Translations under genes and position numbers: made by a program
In this document: positions 47,199-56,668 of the stretch, in pieces
Layout: each line of letters begins with the position of its first letter
Numbering within the stretch: position 1 is the stretch's first letter
The notes under the pieces: model-generated
Told to the model about the DNA's origin: nothing
Seen by the model: the letters and a program-made list of their open reading frames with translations, nothing else
Databases searched by the model: none
Assembly (NCBI RefSeq): GCF_000143845.1
Contig: NC_014363.1
Location: 1,163,186-1,227,185, forward strand
DNA length: 64,000 nt
Direction of reading: 5' to 3'
From: Olsenella uli DSM 7084
GTDB lineage: Bacteria > Actinomycetota > Coriobacteriia > Coriobacteriales > Atopobiaceae

Positions 47199-47543
47199 CT
47201 AGTGGGTACGCATGCCCTCGACGTGGACGAGAACCTCCACGTCGTCGAGCTCGGCGATCTGCCTCAGGATGAACTTGACGGAACTCACGAGGTTGCCGGA
47301 GACGGATGACATGTTGACCCCCTGCTCGACCACTACATGCAGGTCAACGACCACGTGGTCGCCCTCGGCCGTGACGCCGATGCCCTTGCGCAGGCGATAG
47401 GTCGGCAGCAGGCGTGCGACGCCCTCCTGCTGGTCCGTGACGGCCATGCCCACAACGCCGTAACACTCGAGAGCGGCGTAGCCAGCCAGGTCGGCGATGC
47501 AGTCGTTCGACACCTTGAGGGTTCCGGGAACGGCATGTGCCAT
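47199..47543 (-). CDS. Asp23/Gls24 (DUF322) family envelope stress protein
   Basis: 114 residues. Conserved Asp23 core: VSNDCIADLAGYAALECYGVVGMA, then RKGIGVTAEGDHVVVDLHVVVEQGVN and a terminal VEVLVHVEGMR. It is the small YloU-like form that normally precedes the DAK2 gene. ATG at 47543 has AGGAG 5 nt upstream. First gene of the leftward housekeeping run. Confidence 0.9.
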   Translation of the reverse strand: MAHAVPGTLKVSNDCIADLAGYAALECYGVVGMAVTDQQEGVARLLPTYRLRKGIGVTAEGDHVVVDLHVVVEQGVNMSSVSGNLVSSVKFILRQIAELDDVEVLVHVEGMRTH

Positions 47544-47681
47544 GTCTTCTCCTCTCGTAGGCCGCGCGAGGCGACCGGAGCATGAATCCTTGCCATTGTA
47601 GCGCACGCCCCACGATGGGCGGCACGCCACCACCCCTCCAGAACTCCCCACCAAACCACCACAGGAAGGGCCGCATATTGC

Positions 47682-47709
47682 TTGCGCACGCGAGGGCCTG
47701 TGCTATATT
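47682..47709 (+). promoter_or_regulatory. Promoter of rpmB
   Basis: TTGCGC (47682-47687), 16-nt spacer, TATATT (47704-47709). Places the transcript start ~48 bases before the rpmB ATG. Confidence 0.65.
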
Positions 47710-47764
47710 TACACGGCACTTTGGAAATTTCGGCGCCCTTGCGCCACCATTGGAGGTCGTAAAC

Positions 47765-47965
47765 ATGTCGAAGGTCTGTGATATCTGCGGTAAGCACGCC
47801 GTTGCTGGTCGCTCAATCAGCCACTCCCACCGCACCGTCACCCGCAAGTTCAAGCCCAACATCCAGCGCGTCACCGTCTTCGAGAACGGCAGGGCCGTCA
47901 AGAAGAACGTCTGCACCCGTTGCCTCAAGAGCGGCAAGGTCGCGCGTTCCGCCGAGCAGGCGTAG
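47765..47965 (+). CDS. rpmB: 50S ribosomal protein L28
   Basis: 66 residues. SKVCDICGKHAVAGRSISHSH opening and CTRC near the end give four zinc-type cysteines, so it is the zinc-binding form. ATG at 47765 has GGAGG 8 nt upstream. Divergent from asp23, with its own promoter and terminator. Confidence 0.96.
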   Translation: MSKVCDICGKHAVAGRSISHSHRTVTRKFKPNIQRVTVFENGRAVKKNVCTRCLKSGKVARSAEQA

Positions 47966-48000
47966 CTGCGGCGTGACCCGGCGCGGCTGCGCCGCAGCTA
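47963..48000 (+). repeat. 11-bp perfect inverted repeat at the rpmB stop codon
   Basis: Arms 47963-47973 (TAGCTGCGGCG, beginning with the rpmB stop codon) and 47990-48000; 16-base loop, no T-tract. It may protect the 3' end or form part of a two-step terminator with the hairpin at 48036. Confidence 0.7.
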
Positions 48001-48035
48001 AGCGCCACCCGTTAGCACGCATACCATGAACTCGC

Positions 48036-48061
48036 GAGGGGCCCTTCGGGGCCTCTTTTTT
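48036..48061 (+). terminator. Intrinsic terminator after rpmB
   Basis: GAGGGGCCC TTC GGGGCCTC followed by TTTTTT, 70 bases after the stop codon. Confidence 0.85.
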
Positions 48062-48085
48062 GGCTCTGCAGGCTACGCCAACAAC

Positions 48086-49465
48086 CTATGCCAACAGGAA
48101 CGCCGCAACTGCGCCGGCATGGCACTCGACGCTGGCCGTCGCGGACGTGACCACGTTCGAGATTCCCTCATCCCCCAGAAGGGGCAGCTCACGATGATCC
48201 AGCTCCCACTTGAAGCCCCGCTCGGAGAGCATGGTCCCCTCTGCCACGGGAATGGCCGAGAAGAGCGTCCCCTCGACCCCGGCGGCTGGCACGTGGGCCC
48301 CACCCAGCTCCCAGCACGCAGTGCCAGAGGGGCTGAGCAGTCGGCACTCGAAGCCGTCCTCCACGATGCGCGGCGAGGCGTCAGCGTTCCGCGCGAGCTG
48401 ACCCACGACGGCAAGGGCGTGGTCGGGCCTGCCGCCCGTGACGCCGGTCAGCGTGAGCTCCAGCCGCGCGTTGCGTCGAGCGGCCTCATGGCGGGCGCAG
48501 GAGATGGCGAGGGCGAGGTCGGTCGCGTACTTCTCGGAGGGAAACTCTATGTCCGCACGGGCGACCGAGCGGGCCCACGCAGCCGATTCGCCCGTTGCCG
48601 AGTCGGCGTCGCCGCAGAAGACGTCGGGGGCGATGCCACAGGAGCGCAGCGCGTCGGCCCCGGCGTCGGCGGCGATGACGTAGTCGGTACTGGCGGCCAG
48701 GGAGCGGAGCAGCGCCGAAGACGGGCGCTCGGGCGAGGCGCCCACGACGAGGACGCGAAGCGGCGCGAGGCGAGGGTGGGCCGAGGGGGACGCTTGCGGC
48801 GGACGGGCGTAGTCGTCCAGCAGGGCGAGCGATAGCTCGTGGTAGCTGTGGACCAGTATGTCAGCGTAGCGCTCGCAGGCCGCAAGGTCGCGGTCCCCGT
48901 GTGGGCTGAACAGGCAGACGGTGTTGGCGCCGACCGATCGGGCCGTCCGCATCCCAAACGGGGCGTCCTCGAAGACCCAGGTGTCAGCCGGGTCGGTGCC
49001 CAGGTAGTCCAGGACCAGCTCCCAGATGTCCGGGTAGTCCTTGCTGCGTATGGGGCCTCCCGTGGAGAAGACCCGCTCGAAGTAGCCGTCGACCCCCTGC
49101 GCCGATAGCGCGACGGAGAGCTCCTCCGGAGCCGTCGACGACGCGACGACCATGCGGACGCCCGCAGACGCCAGCTCGTCCAGAAACGCCCGGCAGCCCG
49201 GCAGCAGGCTAACCCGGCTGCGATACCCCTCGCGGACCATATCGACCAGCTCGCGCACCAGCTCCTCGCCCTCGGCCTCAACGCCCCACTCGTCGTGGAA
49301 GGCATGGCACATCTCGACCATGGGAAGCGACTCGGTGCGGACGAACGCCTCCTCGGCGTCGGCGACATGGTGGCGGCGCAGCAGTTCGACCGTCACGTCA
49401 TGCCACAGGGGCATGGAGTCGACCAGCGTTCCGTCACAGTCGAAGATGGCGGCCTTGATGGGCAT
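48086..49465 (-). CDS. Fusion of HAD-family phosphatase and thiamine pyrophosphokinase
   Basis: 459 residues. Residues 1-220 are a HAD hydrolase of the beta-phosphoglucomutase type: DCDGTLVD with Asp9 and Asp11, VVASSTAPEE, and VFEDAPFGMRTA. Residues ~236-459 are a thiamine pyrophosphokinase: AADAGADAL, DVFCGDADS, EKYATDLALA and GVTGGRPDHAL. The join (about 215-235) is Pro/Ala/Ser-rich with no stop or frameshift. One enzyme could dephosphorylate a thiamine precursor such as thiamine monophosphate and the other pyrophosphorylate thiamine, but the HAD substrate is inference. ATG at 49465 follows AAGGAG. A longer frame to 49588 has no support. Confidence 0.88.
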   Translation of the reverse strand: MPIKAAIFDCDGTLVDSMPLWHDVTVELLRRHHVADAEEAFVRTESLPMVEMCHAFHDEWGVEAEGEELVRELVDMVREGYRSRVSLLPGCRAFLDELASAGVRMVVASSTAPEELSVALSAQGVDGYFERVFSTGGPIRSKDYPDIWELVLDYLGTDPADTWVFEDAPFGMRTARSVGANTVCLFSPHGDRDLAACERYADILVHSYHELSLALLDDYARPPQASPSAHPRLAPLRVLVVGASPERPSSALLRSLAASTDYVIAADAGADALRSCGIAPDVFCGDADSATGESAAWARSVARADIEFPSEKYATDLALAISCARHEAARRNARLELTLTGVTGGRPDHALAVVGQLARNADASPRIVEDGFECRLLSPSGTACWELGGAHVPAAGVEGTLFSAIPVAEGTMLSERGFKWELDHRELPLLGDEGISNVVTSATASVECHAGAVAAFLLA

Positions 49466-49619
49466 GGGGGCTCCTTGGTGACGCGGGCACGGCACAAGCA
49501 GATTCCATGATAACAGCCATATGGGGACGAGTGCGGCGTCCGGAGGTGCATGCGTTGGGTACAGTAGGTGACGTGGCCGCGAGGCCATGTTTCATGTTCA
49601 AGGCACCTACGGAGGGAAA

Positions 49620-49808
49620 ATGGCTCGTTACGACTACAAGTGTGGCTCCTGCGGGGAGGTCTTCGAGGTCGAGCATCCCATGAGCGCACACCCCAAGGTC
49701 ACCTGCCCCAAGTGCGGCAAGAGGGCAGAGCGTGCGTTTTCGCCTTCTGGCATCGTGTTCTCTGGCTCGGGCTTCTACAACACCGACCAACGCGGAAAGA
49801 GGGAATAG
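49620..49808 (+). CDS. FmdB-type zinc ribbon protein
   Basis: 62 residues. MARYDYKCGSCGEVFEVEHP and CPKCGK give the CxxC...CxxC zinc ribbon of the FmdB regulatory protein family. C-terminal part ends SGSGFYNTDQRGKRE, usual for the family. ATG at 49620 has GGAGGG immediately upstream. Function in this group is unknown; transcription or RNA binding has been suggested for the family. Confidence 0.85.
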   Translation: MARYDYKCGSCGEVFEVEHPMSAHPKVTCPKCGKRAERAFSPSGIVFSGSGFYNTDQRGKRE

Positions 49809-49859
49809 GTCCTCTCGCTCGTGCCCGGCACACCGTTTCCGAAGCACCGCTTCCCCGCT

Positions 49860-51314
49860 CTACTCCCCTTTGCGCACGAGCCGTGCGCAGAAGTGCGCGT
49901 CATGCGAGCCCGGAAGCTGCCGGGCCACGAAGAAGCCCTCGGCACTCATGGATTCTGCGACCAGCCGCGCGGCCGTAGCCCCGGCATTCGACAGACCTGG
50001 TGCCGAGGCCACGGGAACGACCGAGAAGCCCTGGCCCGCCGGGCTGGCAAGGAAGGCCCTGACCACGGACTCGTCCTCCGACACGAGGGGCGAGCAGGTC
50101 GAGTAGACGAGGCTGCCCCCGAGAGCGACGCGGGAGGAAGCCGCCGACAGGATCTGCAGTTGCAGGGTGGGTAGCGTGCCCAGGGCGGCAGTCGAATCAA
50201 GCGACCAGGCGATCTCCGGATGGCGGCGCAGCGTGCCCGCGCCCGAGCAGGGGGCATCCACGAACACGCACCCGAAGGCACGGCGCAGCTCTGCGGGGAT
50301 GTCGTCGTCGGACAGGCGCCGCGCGTCGAGGGAGAGGCTGCGGCAGTGGTCGGAAAGCCCCGCGCGTGCGAGGCGCTCTCTGGCGAGGCGCAGCTTTCCG
50401 GTCTCAAGTTCGACCGAGACGATGTCTGCCGACGCTCCCCCGCGCAGGGCTGCGCCCTGCAGGAGGATGGTCTTGGTGGCACGGCCCTGCCCCACCTCGA
50501 GCAGGGACCCCCCTGGGGCGGGTGCCGCGATCAGCGCGACGAGTTGGGAGGCGAGGTCCGCCGGAACGGCGCGCACGCCTCCCACCAGGTCCGAACGGGC
50601 GAGGCCAGAGGGGTGGGCGAGCTCGAAGGACGCAGGCAGGCCCGTCGGAAGCGGCCCAAGGCCGGCGGCGGACAGCAGGGCCTGCGTGACCGTGGCGTCC
50701 TCGCGGGCGGCGTTGCCCACGACGTAGACGGGAGCGGGATCGGCGAGCGAGAGGGCGAGCTGGCGGGCGAAGCTCTCGCCGCGTGATGCCGCGAGGGCGC
50801 GGACCAGCCAGATGGGCAGGGCGGCCGTAAGCGCAAGGTCCTCCAGGGAGCAGTCGTCCGCTACCACCCGCGCACGGGCCGCAGCGGCGGACGGTGCATC
50901 CCTTTCGGCCACGCGACGGAGGACGGCATTGGCGAGGGCGGCCGCGCGGCGGCTGGCCAGGCGCACCAGCTCGACCCCTTGGCTCACGGCAGCCGAGGGG
51001 GGCGTATCCAGGTACATGAGCTCGAAGGAGGCCAGGCGCAGGGCGTCTCGGACCTTGGGCTCGAGGTGGGAGTGCGGACGGAGGTGGGAGTCGATGGCGG
51101 CGTCGAGCGCACCACGGGACGCCACCACGCCCAGGACCAGGCGCGTCGCAAGCGCACGGTCGCGTTCGTCGAGAGCAGACAACGCATCGGAGGAGCGCAG
51201 GAGCTCGCGGGAGCGGCCGTCTCGCACGCGCTGGTCGCGCAGGAGCCGCACGGCAACGCGACGGGCGGGCGTGATGGCCGCCACGCTATGCCCGGTCCCA
51301 GCCGCAATCGCCAT
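49860..51314 (-). CDS. rsmB: 16S rRNA (cytosine-C5) methyltransferase RsmB
   Basis: 484 residues. An N-terminal NusB-like helical domain (about 10-150) is joined to a Rossmann methyltransferase. The catalytic cysteines lie in FVDAPCSGAGTLRRHPE and YSTCSPLVSEDE. It methylates C967 of 16S rRNA (E. coli numbering). The SAM motif reads LLEVGQGRATKT; the family commonly has DxCxAPGGKT there, so this copy is divergent. ATG at 51314 overlaps fmt by 29 bases. GTG at 51284, one base after the fmt stop, is an equally good start by coupling; neither has a ribosome site. Confidence 0.85.
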   Translation of the reverse strand: MAIAAGTGHSVAAITPARRVAVRLLRDQRVRDGRSRELLRSSDALSALDERDRALATRLVLGVVASRGALDAAIDSHLRPHSHLEPKVRDALRLASFELMYLDTPPSAAVSQGVELVRLASRRAAALANAVLRRVAERDAPSAAAARARVVADDCSLEDLALTAALPIWLVRALAASRGESFARQLALSLADPAPVYVVGNAAREDATVTQALLSAAGLGPLPTGLPASFELAHPSGLARSDLVGGVRAVPADLASQLVALIAAPAPGGSLLEVGQGRATKTILLQGAALRGGASADIVSVELETGKLRLARERLARAGLSDHCRSLSLDARRLSDDDIPAELRRAFGCVFVDAPCSGAGTLRRHPEIAWSLDSTAALGTLPTLQLQILSAASSRVALGGSLVYSTCSPLVSEDESVVRAFLASPAGQGFSVVPVASAPGLSNAGATAARLVAESMSAEGFFVARQLPGSHDAHFCARLVRKGE

Positions 51315-52215
51315 GCAGGCCCTGGGCCCAGGCAGAGGCGTCCATCTCGCGCCTGCCGTCGGGCTTCACGCGCAAAAGCTCGAGGGCGCCGTCCGAGCAG
51401 CCCAGAAACACCCGCCCCTTGCGCGCCACGACCTGTCCGGGCGCGACGTCGCCCACATCGCTCGCGGTTTCGCCCGCCACGCGGGCGGACAGCGCCCGCA
51501 ACCCGCACCCACCCACGGAGAGGCGCGCCGGGGCGGTGGCACCGGATGCCTGCACGCAACGGCGGTTGGCGAGGGCAGTGGCGGCAGGGTCGAGGCCCAT
51601 CTCCTGCTTCGCGATCTTCTTTGCGTAACTGGCCTCAGAGTCGTCCTGCTCCACCCAGACGGCGATGCCGGCCTCCATGTCCGCGAGCGCACCGAGAAGC
51701 TCGCGCGCACCAAGGGACGCAAGCTCGCCCATGAGCTCCTCGCAGCCCCTCTCGCCCACCTCGACCGAGGCCTGGCGGCAATAGGCGCCGGCGTCGAGCT
51801 CGTGGACGACCCGCATGATTGATATGCCCGCGCGCTCGTCGCCCGCGAGGATGGCGCGCTGGACGGGCGCGGCACCCCGCCAGCGCGGCAGGAGTGACCC
51901 ATGGACGTTCACGCAGCCCAAGGGGGCTGCGGACAGGAGCTCGTCAGGCAAGATGCAGCCAAAGGCCGCGACGCAGATCACGTCGGGCGCGAGGGCACGG
52001 ATGCGAGCGAGGAGCTCGTCGGTGATGCGCGTGGCCTCGACTACGGGAAGTCCCAGCGCAAGGGCCTTCTCCTTCACGGGCGAGGGCACAAGCCGCCGGC
52101 CTCGACCGCGCACCGCATCCGGGCGGGTCACCACGAGCGCGACCTCGTGAGCGGCGGCGAGGGCCTGCAGCGGGGGGACGGCGAAGTCCGGCGTCCCCAT
52201 GAAGACGATGCGCAT
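51286..52215 (-). CDS. fmt: Methionyl-tRNA formyltransferase
   Basis: 309 residues; formylates initiator Met-tRNA. Opens MRIVFMGTPDFAVPPLQAL. The folate-site motifs are GCVNVHGSLLPRWRGAAPVQRAI with the catalytic Asn/His, and VHELDAGAYC. ATG at 52215 follows AGGGGG by 5 nt and is 9 bases after def. Confidence 0.95.
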   Translation of the reverse strand: MRIVFMGTPDFAVPPLQALAAAHEVALVVTRPDAVRGRGRRLVPSPVKEKALALGLPVVEATRITDELLARIRALAPDVICVAAFGCILPDELLSAAPLGCVNVHGSLLPRWRGAAPVQRAILAGDERAGISIMRVVHELDAGAYCRQASVEVGERGCEELMGELASLGARELLGALADMEAGIAVWVEQDDSEASYAKKIAKQEMGLDPAATALANRRCVQASGATAPARLSVGGCGLRALSARVAGETASDVGDVAPGQVVARKGRVFLGCSDGALELLRVKPDGRREMDASAWAQGLHGDCGWDRA

Positions 52216-52224
52216 GCGTACCCC

Positions 52225-52767
52225 CTACTCGGTCGAGGTGTCGCCGGGAAGGGCGCCTGCGGCCTTGGCCTCCTGGTAGTCGCGCATGGCCGCGACGCGG
52301 CGGGCGGGGCTGAGGTGGTCGAGCATGGTGATGCCATGCAGGTGGTCGATCTCGTGCTGCAGGCAGACGGCGAGCAGGTTGTTGCGGGCCTCGTAGCGCA
52401 TGAGGTCGCCGTCGAGGTCGAGGGCCTCCACCACCACATGGCTGGGACGGCTCACCTGGACGGTGATGCCCGGGAAGGAGAGGCAGCCCTCGGAACCGAC
52501 CACCTCGTCGCCGTCCGCGACGACGACCCTGGGGTTGATGAGGACGTAGGGGCTCCTCTTCCCGTCCGCGTAGTCAACGTCGATGACGACCAGCTGGACG
52601 AGCTCGCCCACCTGAGGCGCGGCAAGACCGACGCCCTCGGTGGCGTACATGTCCTCGAGCATGCGCTTGGCAAGCAGGCGCACCTTGTTGTCGATCTTCT
52701 CGATGGGGGCGCACTCGGTCCTCAGGCGCTCGTCCGGCGCGGTGACAATTTCCTCAAAGGCGCTCAT
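52225..52767 (-). CDS. def: Peptide deformylase
   Basis: 180 residues; removes the formyl group from nascent proteins. Three metal-site motifs: EGVGLAAPQVG, EGCLSFPG and HEIDHLHG. ATG at 52767 has GAGGAG 5 nt upstream. The def-fmt-rsmB run is separated from priA by 208 bases, so it could have its own promoter. Confidence 0.95.
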   Translation of the reverse strand: MSAFEEIVTAPDERLRTECAPIEKIDNKVRLLAKRMLEDMYATEGVGLAAPQVGELVQLVVIDVDYADGKRSPYVLINPRVVVADGDEVVGSEGCLSFPGITVQVSRPSHVVVEALDLDGDLMRYEARNNLLAVCLQHEIDHLHGITMLDHLSPARRVAAMRDYQEAKAAGALPGDTSTE

Positions 52768-52975
52768 GGCATCTCCTCGCATGCGCGCCCGCCGCAAAGG
52801 GGCTCGGCCGCGGGCGCGCGTCGTTGCCTTCTGTCATCGTTTCACGACGTAAAGGGTACCCCAGCGCACGTTTTGTCCTTGCGGCGCACCCCCCTCTCTA
52901 CCGAGACCCCACGAGCGGGTCACAGGAGACGGGCAATGGGGTCCTGCGGCGGTGCGGCCGAAGTGGGAGCAGGGA

Positions 52976-55285
52976 CTACATCATGTCGTAGGCGTCGACG
53001 TCAATGGCCACGCTCACGCCCTTCGGCGGAGCGGCGGCGTCCACGCAGGACGCGAGCAGCGTCCCCAGCTCCGCCTCGGAGGGGGCCTTCACCAGGACAT
53101 GCCTGCGCACACGATCCTTGACGCGCGCCCTGAGGCAGTCGACGGGCCCCAGAACCTCCCAGGGCGCGCTCGCCCCGGCGGTACGGCGGCGCAGCTCCGT
53201 CGCGATGGCGTCCATGCAGCGACGGACGACGGCGGCGTCCGTCCCCCATGCGATCACGTTGGCCAGGCGCGCGAAGGGCGGGTAGCCTCCCTCGCGTCGG
53301 TCGGCGAGCTCGGCGTCGACGAAGAGGGAGCGGTCGTGCCTGAGCACCGCTTGGATGGCGGGATGGGCGGACCAGTAGGTCTGGATAATGACCCGCCCCT
53401 TCGCCCCGCCGCGTCCGGCACGACCCGCAACCTGCTCGAGGAGGTCGTAGGTGCGCTCTGCGGCACGAAAGTCCGGTAGCTTGAGCGTGGTGTCCGCGTT
53501 GACGACGCCCACGAGCGTGACCTCGGGGAAGTCCAGCCCCTTCGCGATCATCTGCGTGCCCACGAGGACCGCGCACTCCGCGCCGTCGAAGGCTTCCAGC
53601 AGGCGTTGGTGGTCGCCCTTGCCCCGGGTGGTGTCCGCGTCCATGCGAACGATGCTGGCCCGCTCGCCCACCAGCATCCCGAGCTCGTCCTCGACGCGCT
53701 GGGTCCCCACCCCGAACGCTGCCATGTAGCGGCTCCCGCAGTTGGGGCAGCGCGTCGACGGGTCCGGGTAGGCGCGGGCGGGCCACGAGCGGCCACAGGA
53801 GTGGCACATGAGGACGTGTCCGCGCTCATGGTAGGTGAGCGCACAGGAGCAGTGCGGGCATTCGGGCACGGCACCGCACTCCCTGCACATCAGGAAGTTG
53901 GCAAAGCCCCTGCGGTTCAGAAGCAGGACGGCCTTCTCCCGACGCTCCACCACCCCCTCGATCGCCGTGACGAGGGGGGTCGAGAAGATGGAGTGGTTGC
54001 CGCTGGCGAACTGCTGCGTCATGTCGACCACCTCGACCGTGGGCAGCTGGGCGCAGCCCGGGCGCTCGGGCATCTGGACGCGCCGCCAGCTGACGCCACC
54101 CCAACGGCCGGCCTGGCAACGGGCCTGAGCTTCGAGCGAGGGGGTTGCCGAACCCAGCACCAGGGCACCATGGCGCATGGCGGCGATGCGGGCGGCGACC
54201 TCGCGCGCGTGGTAGCGAGGCTGCGACTCCTGCTTGTAGGCCCACTCGTGCTCCTCGTCGATGATCACGAGACCGACGTCGCGAAGGGGCGCGAAGAGCG
54301 CCGAGCGTGCGCCCACCACCACCCGAGCGCGACCGGAGCGAACGAGGTCCCACTGGTCGAAGCGCTCGCCAACCGAGAGGCGCGAGTGCAGGATGGCGAC
54401 GTCGTCACCGAAGCGCGAGCGGAAGCGTCCCACGGTCTGTGCCGTGAGGGAGATCTCGGGCACCAGCACGAGCGCGCCGGTCCCCTCGGCCAGGGACTCC
54501 TCTATGGCGTCGAGGTAGACCTCCGTCTTGCCGGAACCCGTCACGCCATCGACCACGACGACGTCCCCCCTGCCTCTCCTGCGCGCGGAGGAGATGGCGG
54601 CAAGGGCCTCGCGTTGGCCGGTAGTGAGGCGCTCGGGTCGCGGGGCACGCGCACTCGAGAGGCTCGTCCCCTTCTGGCCTCCCCGCACACGGCGGCGCGC
54701 GTCGAGGCGCACGACGCCACGACGCTCGAGCGCCGAGAGGGCGCCCGTGACCGGGCCGAGGGTCGCCTTGAGCTCGGACACGCGCGCGGGACCCTGGGCA
54801 AGCGCTTCGAGGAGCTGGCGTTGGCGGACGGCGTTGGCGCGAGGCGCGAAGGCAGGCCCCCCCTCGACGAGGGACGCCCAACGCTCGTCGACGGGGCCGC
54901 TCTGTTCGCAGACGAGCTCCCAGGGGTCATCCTCGCCCGCACGGCTGACCCGCACGGTCTGCCCGGGCGCAAGGAAGGGACGCACGGCATCCGCCGGCGC
55001 ACAGGCGTACTCGCGCGCCATCCACAGGGCAACCCCACCCGAGATCTCGTCGAAGGCGGACGCTGCCAGGACGCGCTCGATGGGACGCAGGCGGGCGGCG
55101 TCGACGCCCGGGGCCGGCTCATCCGACACCGACAGCACATAGCCCACCGCGGCGCGGTGCGAGAACGTCACGAGCACGGTCGAGCCAACCGTAGCGGTCA
55201 TGTCGAGCGAGGGTGGTATCAGATAGTCGAAGGGGCGGTCGAGCGTCCGTGCGGGGATGTCGACGACGACGGAGGCATAGGCCAC
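52976..55285 (-). CDS. priA: Primosomal replication helicase PriA
   Basis: 769 residues; restarts replication at collapsed forks. N-terminal 3'-DNA-binding domain, Walker A DGVTGSGKTEVYLDAI, DEEH box (IIDEEHEWAYKQ), and an eight-cysteine zinc module (CRECGAVPECPHC, CHSC, CPNC). It ends AGRAGRG...and a C-terminal domain. The start is GTG 55285, 11 bases after the metK stop, with GGGGGCG upstream. Longer extension reads antisense into metK. Confidence 0.94.
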   Translation of the reverse strand: MAYASVVVDIPARTLDRPFDYLIPPSLDMTATVGSTVLVTFSHRAAVGYVLSVSDEPAPGVDAARLRPIERVLAASAFDEISGGVALWMAREYACAPADAVRPFLAPGQTVRVSRAGEDDPWELVCEQSGPVDERWASLVEGGPAFAPRANAVRQRQLLEALAQGPARVSELKATLGPVTGALSALERRGVVRLDARRRVRGGQKGTSLSSARAPRPERLTTGQREALAAISSARRRGRGDVVVVDGVTGSGKTEVYLDAIEESLAEGTGALVLVPEISLTAQTVGRFRSRFGDDVAILHSRLSVGERFDQWDLVRSGRARVVVGARSALFAPLRDVGLVIIDEEHEWAYKQESQPRYHAREVAARIAAMRHGALVLGSATPSLEAQARCQAGRWGGVSWRRVQMPERPGCAQLPTVEVVDMTQQFASGNHSIFSTPLVTAIEGVVERREKAVLLLNRRGFANFLMCRECGAVPECPHCSCALTYHERGHVLMCHSCGRSWPARAYPDPSTRCPNCGSRYMAAFGVGTQRVEDELGMLVGERASIVRMDADTTRGKGDHQRLLEAFDGAECAVLVGTQMIAKGLDFPEVTLVGVVNADTTLKLPDFRAAERTYDLLEQVAGRAGRGGAKGRVIIQTYWSAHPAIQAVLRHDRSLFVDAELADRREGGYPPFARLANVIAWGTDAAVVRRCMDAIATELRRRTAGASAPWEVLGPVDCLRARVKDRVRRHVLVKAPSEAELGTLLASCVDAAAPPKGVSVAIDVDAYDMM

Positions 55286-55296
55286 GTGCGCCCCCG

Positions 55297-56550
55297 CTAT
55301 GCCCCGAGGGCTCGGACGGCGGCCTTGAGTTCCTCGGTGCGATCCGTGCGCTCCCAGGTGAAGTCCGGGTCCTCGCGACCAAAGTGGCCATAGGTTGCCG
55401 TCTTTGCGTATATGGGGCGGCGTAGGCGCAAATCGCGGATGATGGCGCCGGGACGAAGGTCGAAGACCCCCTCGACGGCACGCTCGATGACCTCGTCGGC
55501 GACAGTGCCCGTCCCCTGGGTGTCGACCATGACCGACAGGGGCTCGCTGACTCCAATGGCGTAGGCGAGCTCGATCTCGCACCTGTGGGCCAGCCCTGCG
55601 GCGACGACGTTCTTGGCCACCCAACGTGCGGCGTAGGCGGCGGAGCGGTCGACCTTGGTGGGGTCCTTTCCGCTGAAGGCGCCGCCTCCGTGGCGGCCCA
55701 TGCCGCCGTAGGTGTCGACGATTATCTTGCGCCCCGTGAGGCCGGTGTCGCCCATGGGGCCACCCACGACGAAGCGGCCGGTGGGGTTGACGTAGATTCT
55801 CGCGGCATCCCAGCCGATGCCCTCGGCTTCGAGGACGGGCCTGATGACGTGCTCTATCATGTCCTCGCGAATCTGGTTCAGCGCGACGTCCGCGGCGTGC
55901 TGGGTGGAGACGACGACGGCCGTGACCTCGACGGGACGGTCGTCCTCGTAGCGCACGGTCACCTGGGTCTTCCCGTCTGGGCGCAGATAGGCCAGCGAGC
56001 CGTCCTTGCGGACCTCGGCAAGGCGCTGGGCCATGCGCTGGGCAAGGTAGAGGGGCATGGGCATGAGCACGTCCGTCTCGTCTGCGGCATAGCCAAACAT
56101 CATGCCCTGGTCGCCGGCCCCGATGCGGTCGACCTCGTCCGTGTCGTCCGCACGGGCGAAGGTGCCGTCGACGCCTTGGGCGATGTCGGGTGACTGCTCG
56201 TGGATCATGTTGATGACGCCGCAGGTATCGCAGTCGAAGCCGTACTTGGCACGATCGTAGCCGATGTGACGCAGCGTCTCGCGCACGATGGACTGCACGT
56301 CGACGTAGGCCTGGGTGCGGACCTCCCCCATGACGACGATGGTACCGGTCGTCGCGAAGGTCTCGCATGCGACGCGGACGTCGGAGAGCTTGGCGGGCAC
56401 GCCCGTCGGCGAGACGTAGCCGTCGCGTTCGAGCTTGGCCTCCTTGGCCAGGATGGCGTCAAGGACGGCATCGGAGATCTGGTCGCATATCTTGTCGGGG
56501 TGACCCTCGGTCACGCTCTCCGAGGTGAACAGGTAGCTCTTGTGGGCCAT
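55297..56550 (-). CDS. metK: S-adenosylmethionine synthetase
   Basis: 417 residues; makes SAM from methionine and [16 protein letters not shown] at the start, [12 protein letters not shown] in the middle, and [19 protein letters not shown] near the phosphate site. ATG at 56550 has GGAGGAG 5-6 nt upstream. Controlled by the SAM-I riboswitch and terminator just upstream; priA follows at 11 bases. Confidence 0.96.
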   Translation of the reverse strand: MAHKSYLFTSESVTEGHPDKICDQISDAVLDAILAKEAKLERDGYVSPTGVPAKLSDVRVACETFATTGTIVVMGEVRTQAYVDVQSIVRETLRHIGYDRAKYGFDCDTCGVINMIHEQSPDIAQGVDGTFARADDTDEVDRIGAGDQGMMFGYAADETDVLMPMPLYLAQRMAQRLAEVRKDGSLAYLRPDGKTQVTVRYEDDRPVEVTAVVVSTQHAADVALNQIREDMIEHVIRPVLEAEGIGWDAARIYVNPTGRFVVGGPMGDTGLTGRKIIVDTYGGMGRHGGGAFSGKDPTKVDRSAAYAARWVAKNVVAAGLAHRCEIELAYAIGVSEPLSVMVDTQGTGTVADEVIERAVEGVFDLRPGAIIRDLRLRRPIYAKTATYGHFGREDPDFTWERTDRTEELKAAVRALGA

Positions 56551-56589
56551 GGTGGCTCCTCCCTGGCGCGCCGGCGCCGACGTGGGGCC

Positions 56590-56626
56590 AAAAGAGGAAA
56601 GGCCCCCTTGGATCCAAGGGGGCCTC
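56590..56626 (-). terminator. SAM riboswitch expression-platform terminator
   Basis: Perfect 24-base palindrome at 56601-56624 (GGCCCCCTTGG/CCAAGGGGGCC) followed on the minus strand by TTTCCTCTTTT. Lies between the SAM aptamer and metK. Confidence 0.88.
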
Positions 56627-56668
56627 CGTGTCGCGAACACGCCCTCCCCCGTCTTCCAGGCCGTGCGG

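Noticed and set aside
56601-56624. 24-base palindrome as an independent operator
   Set aside because: Its place between a SAM-I aptamer and metK, with a U-rich 3' flank, explains it as the riboswitch terminator.
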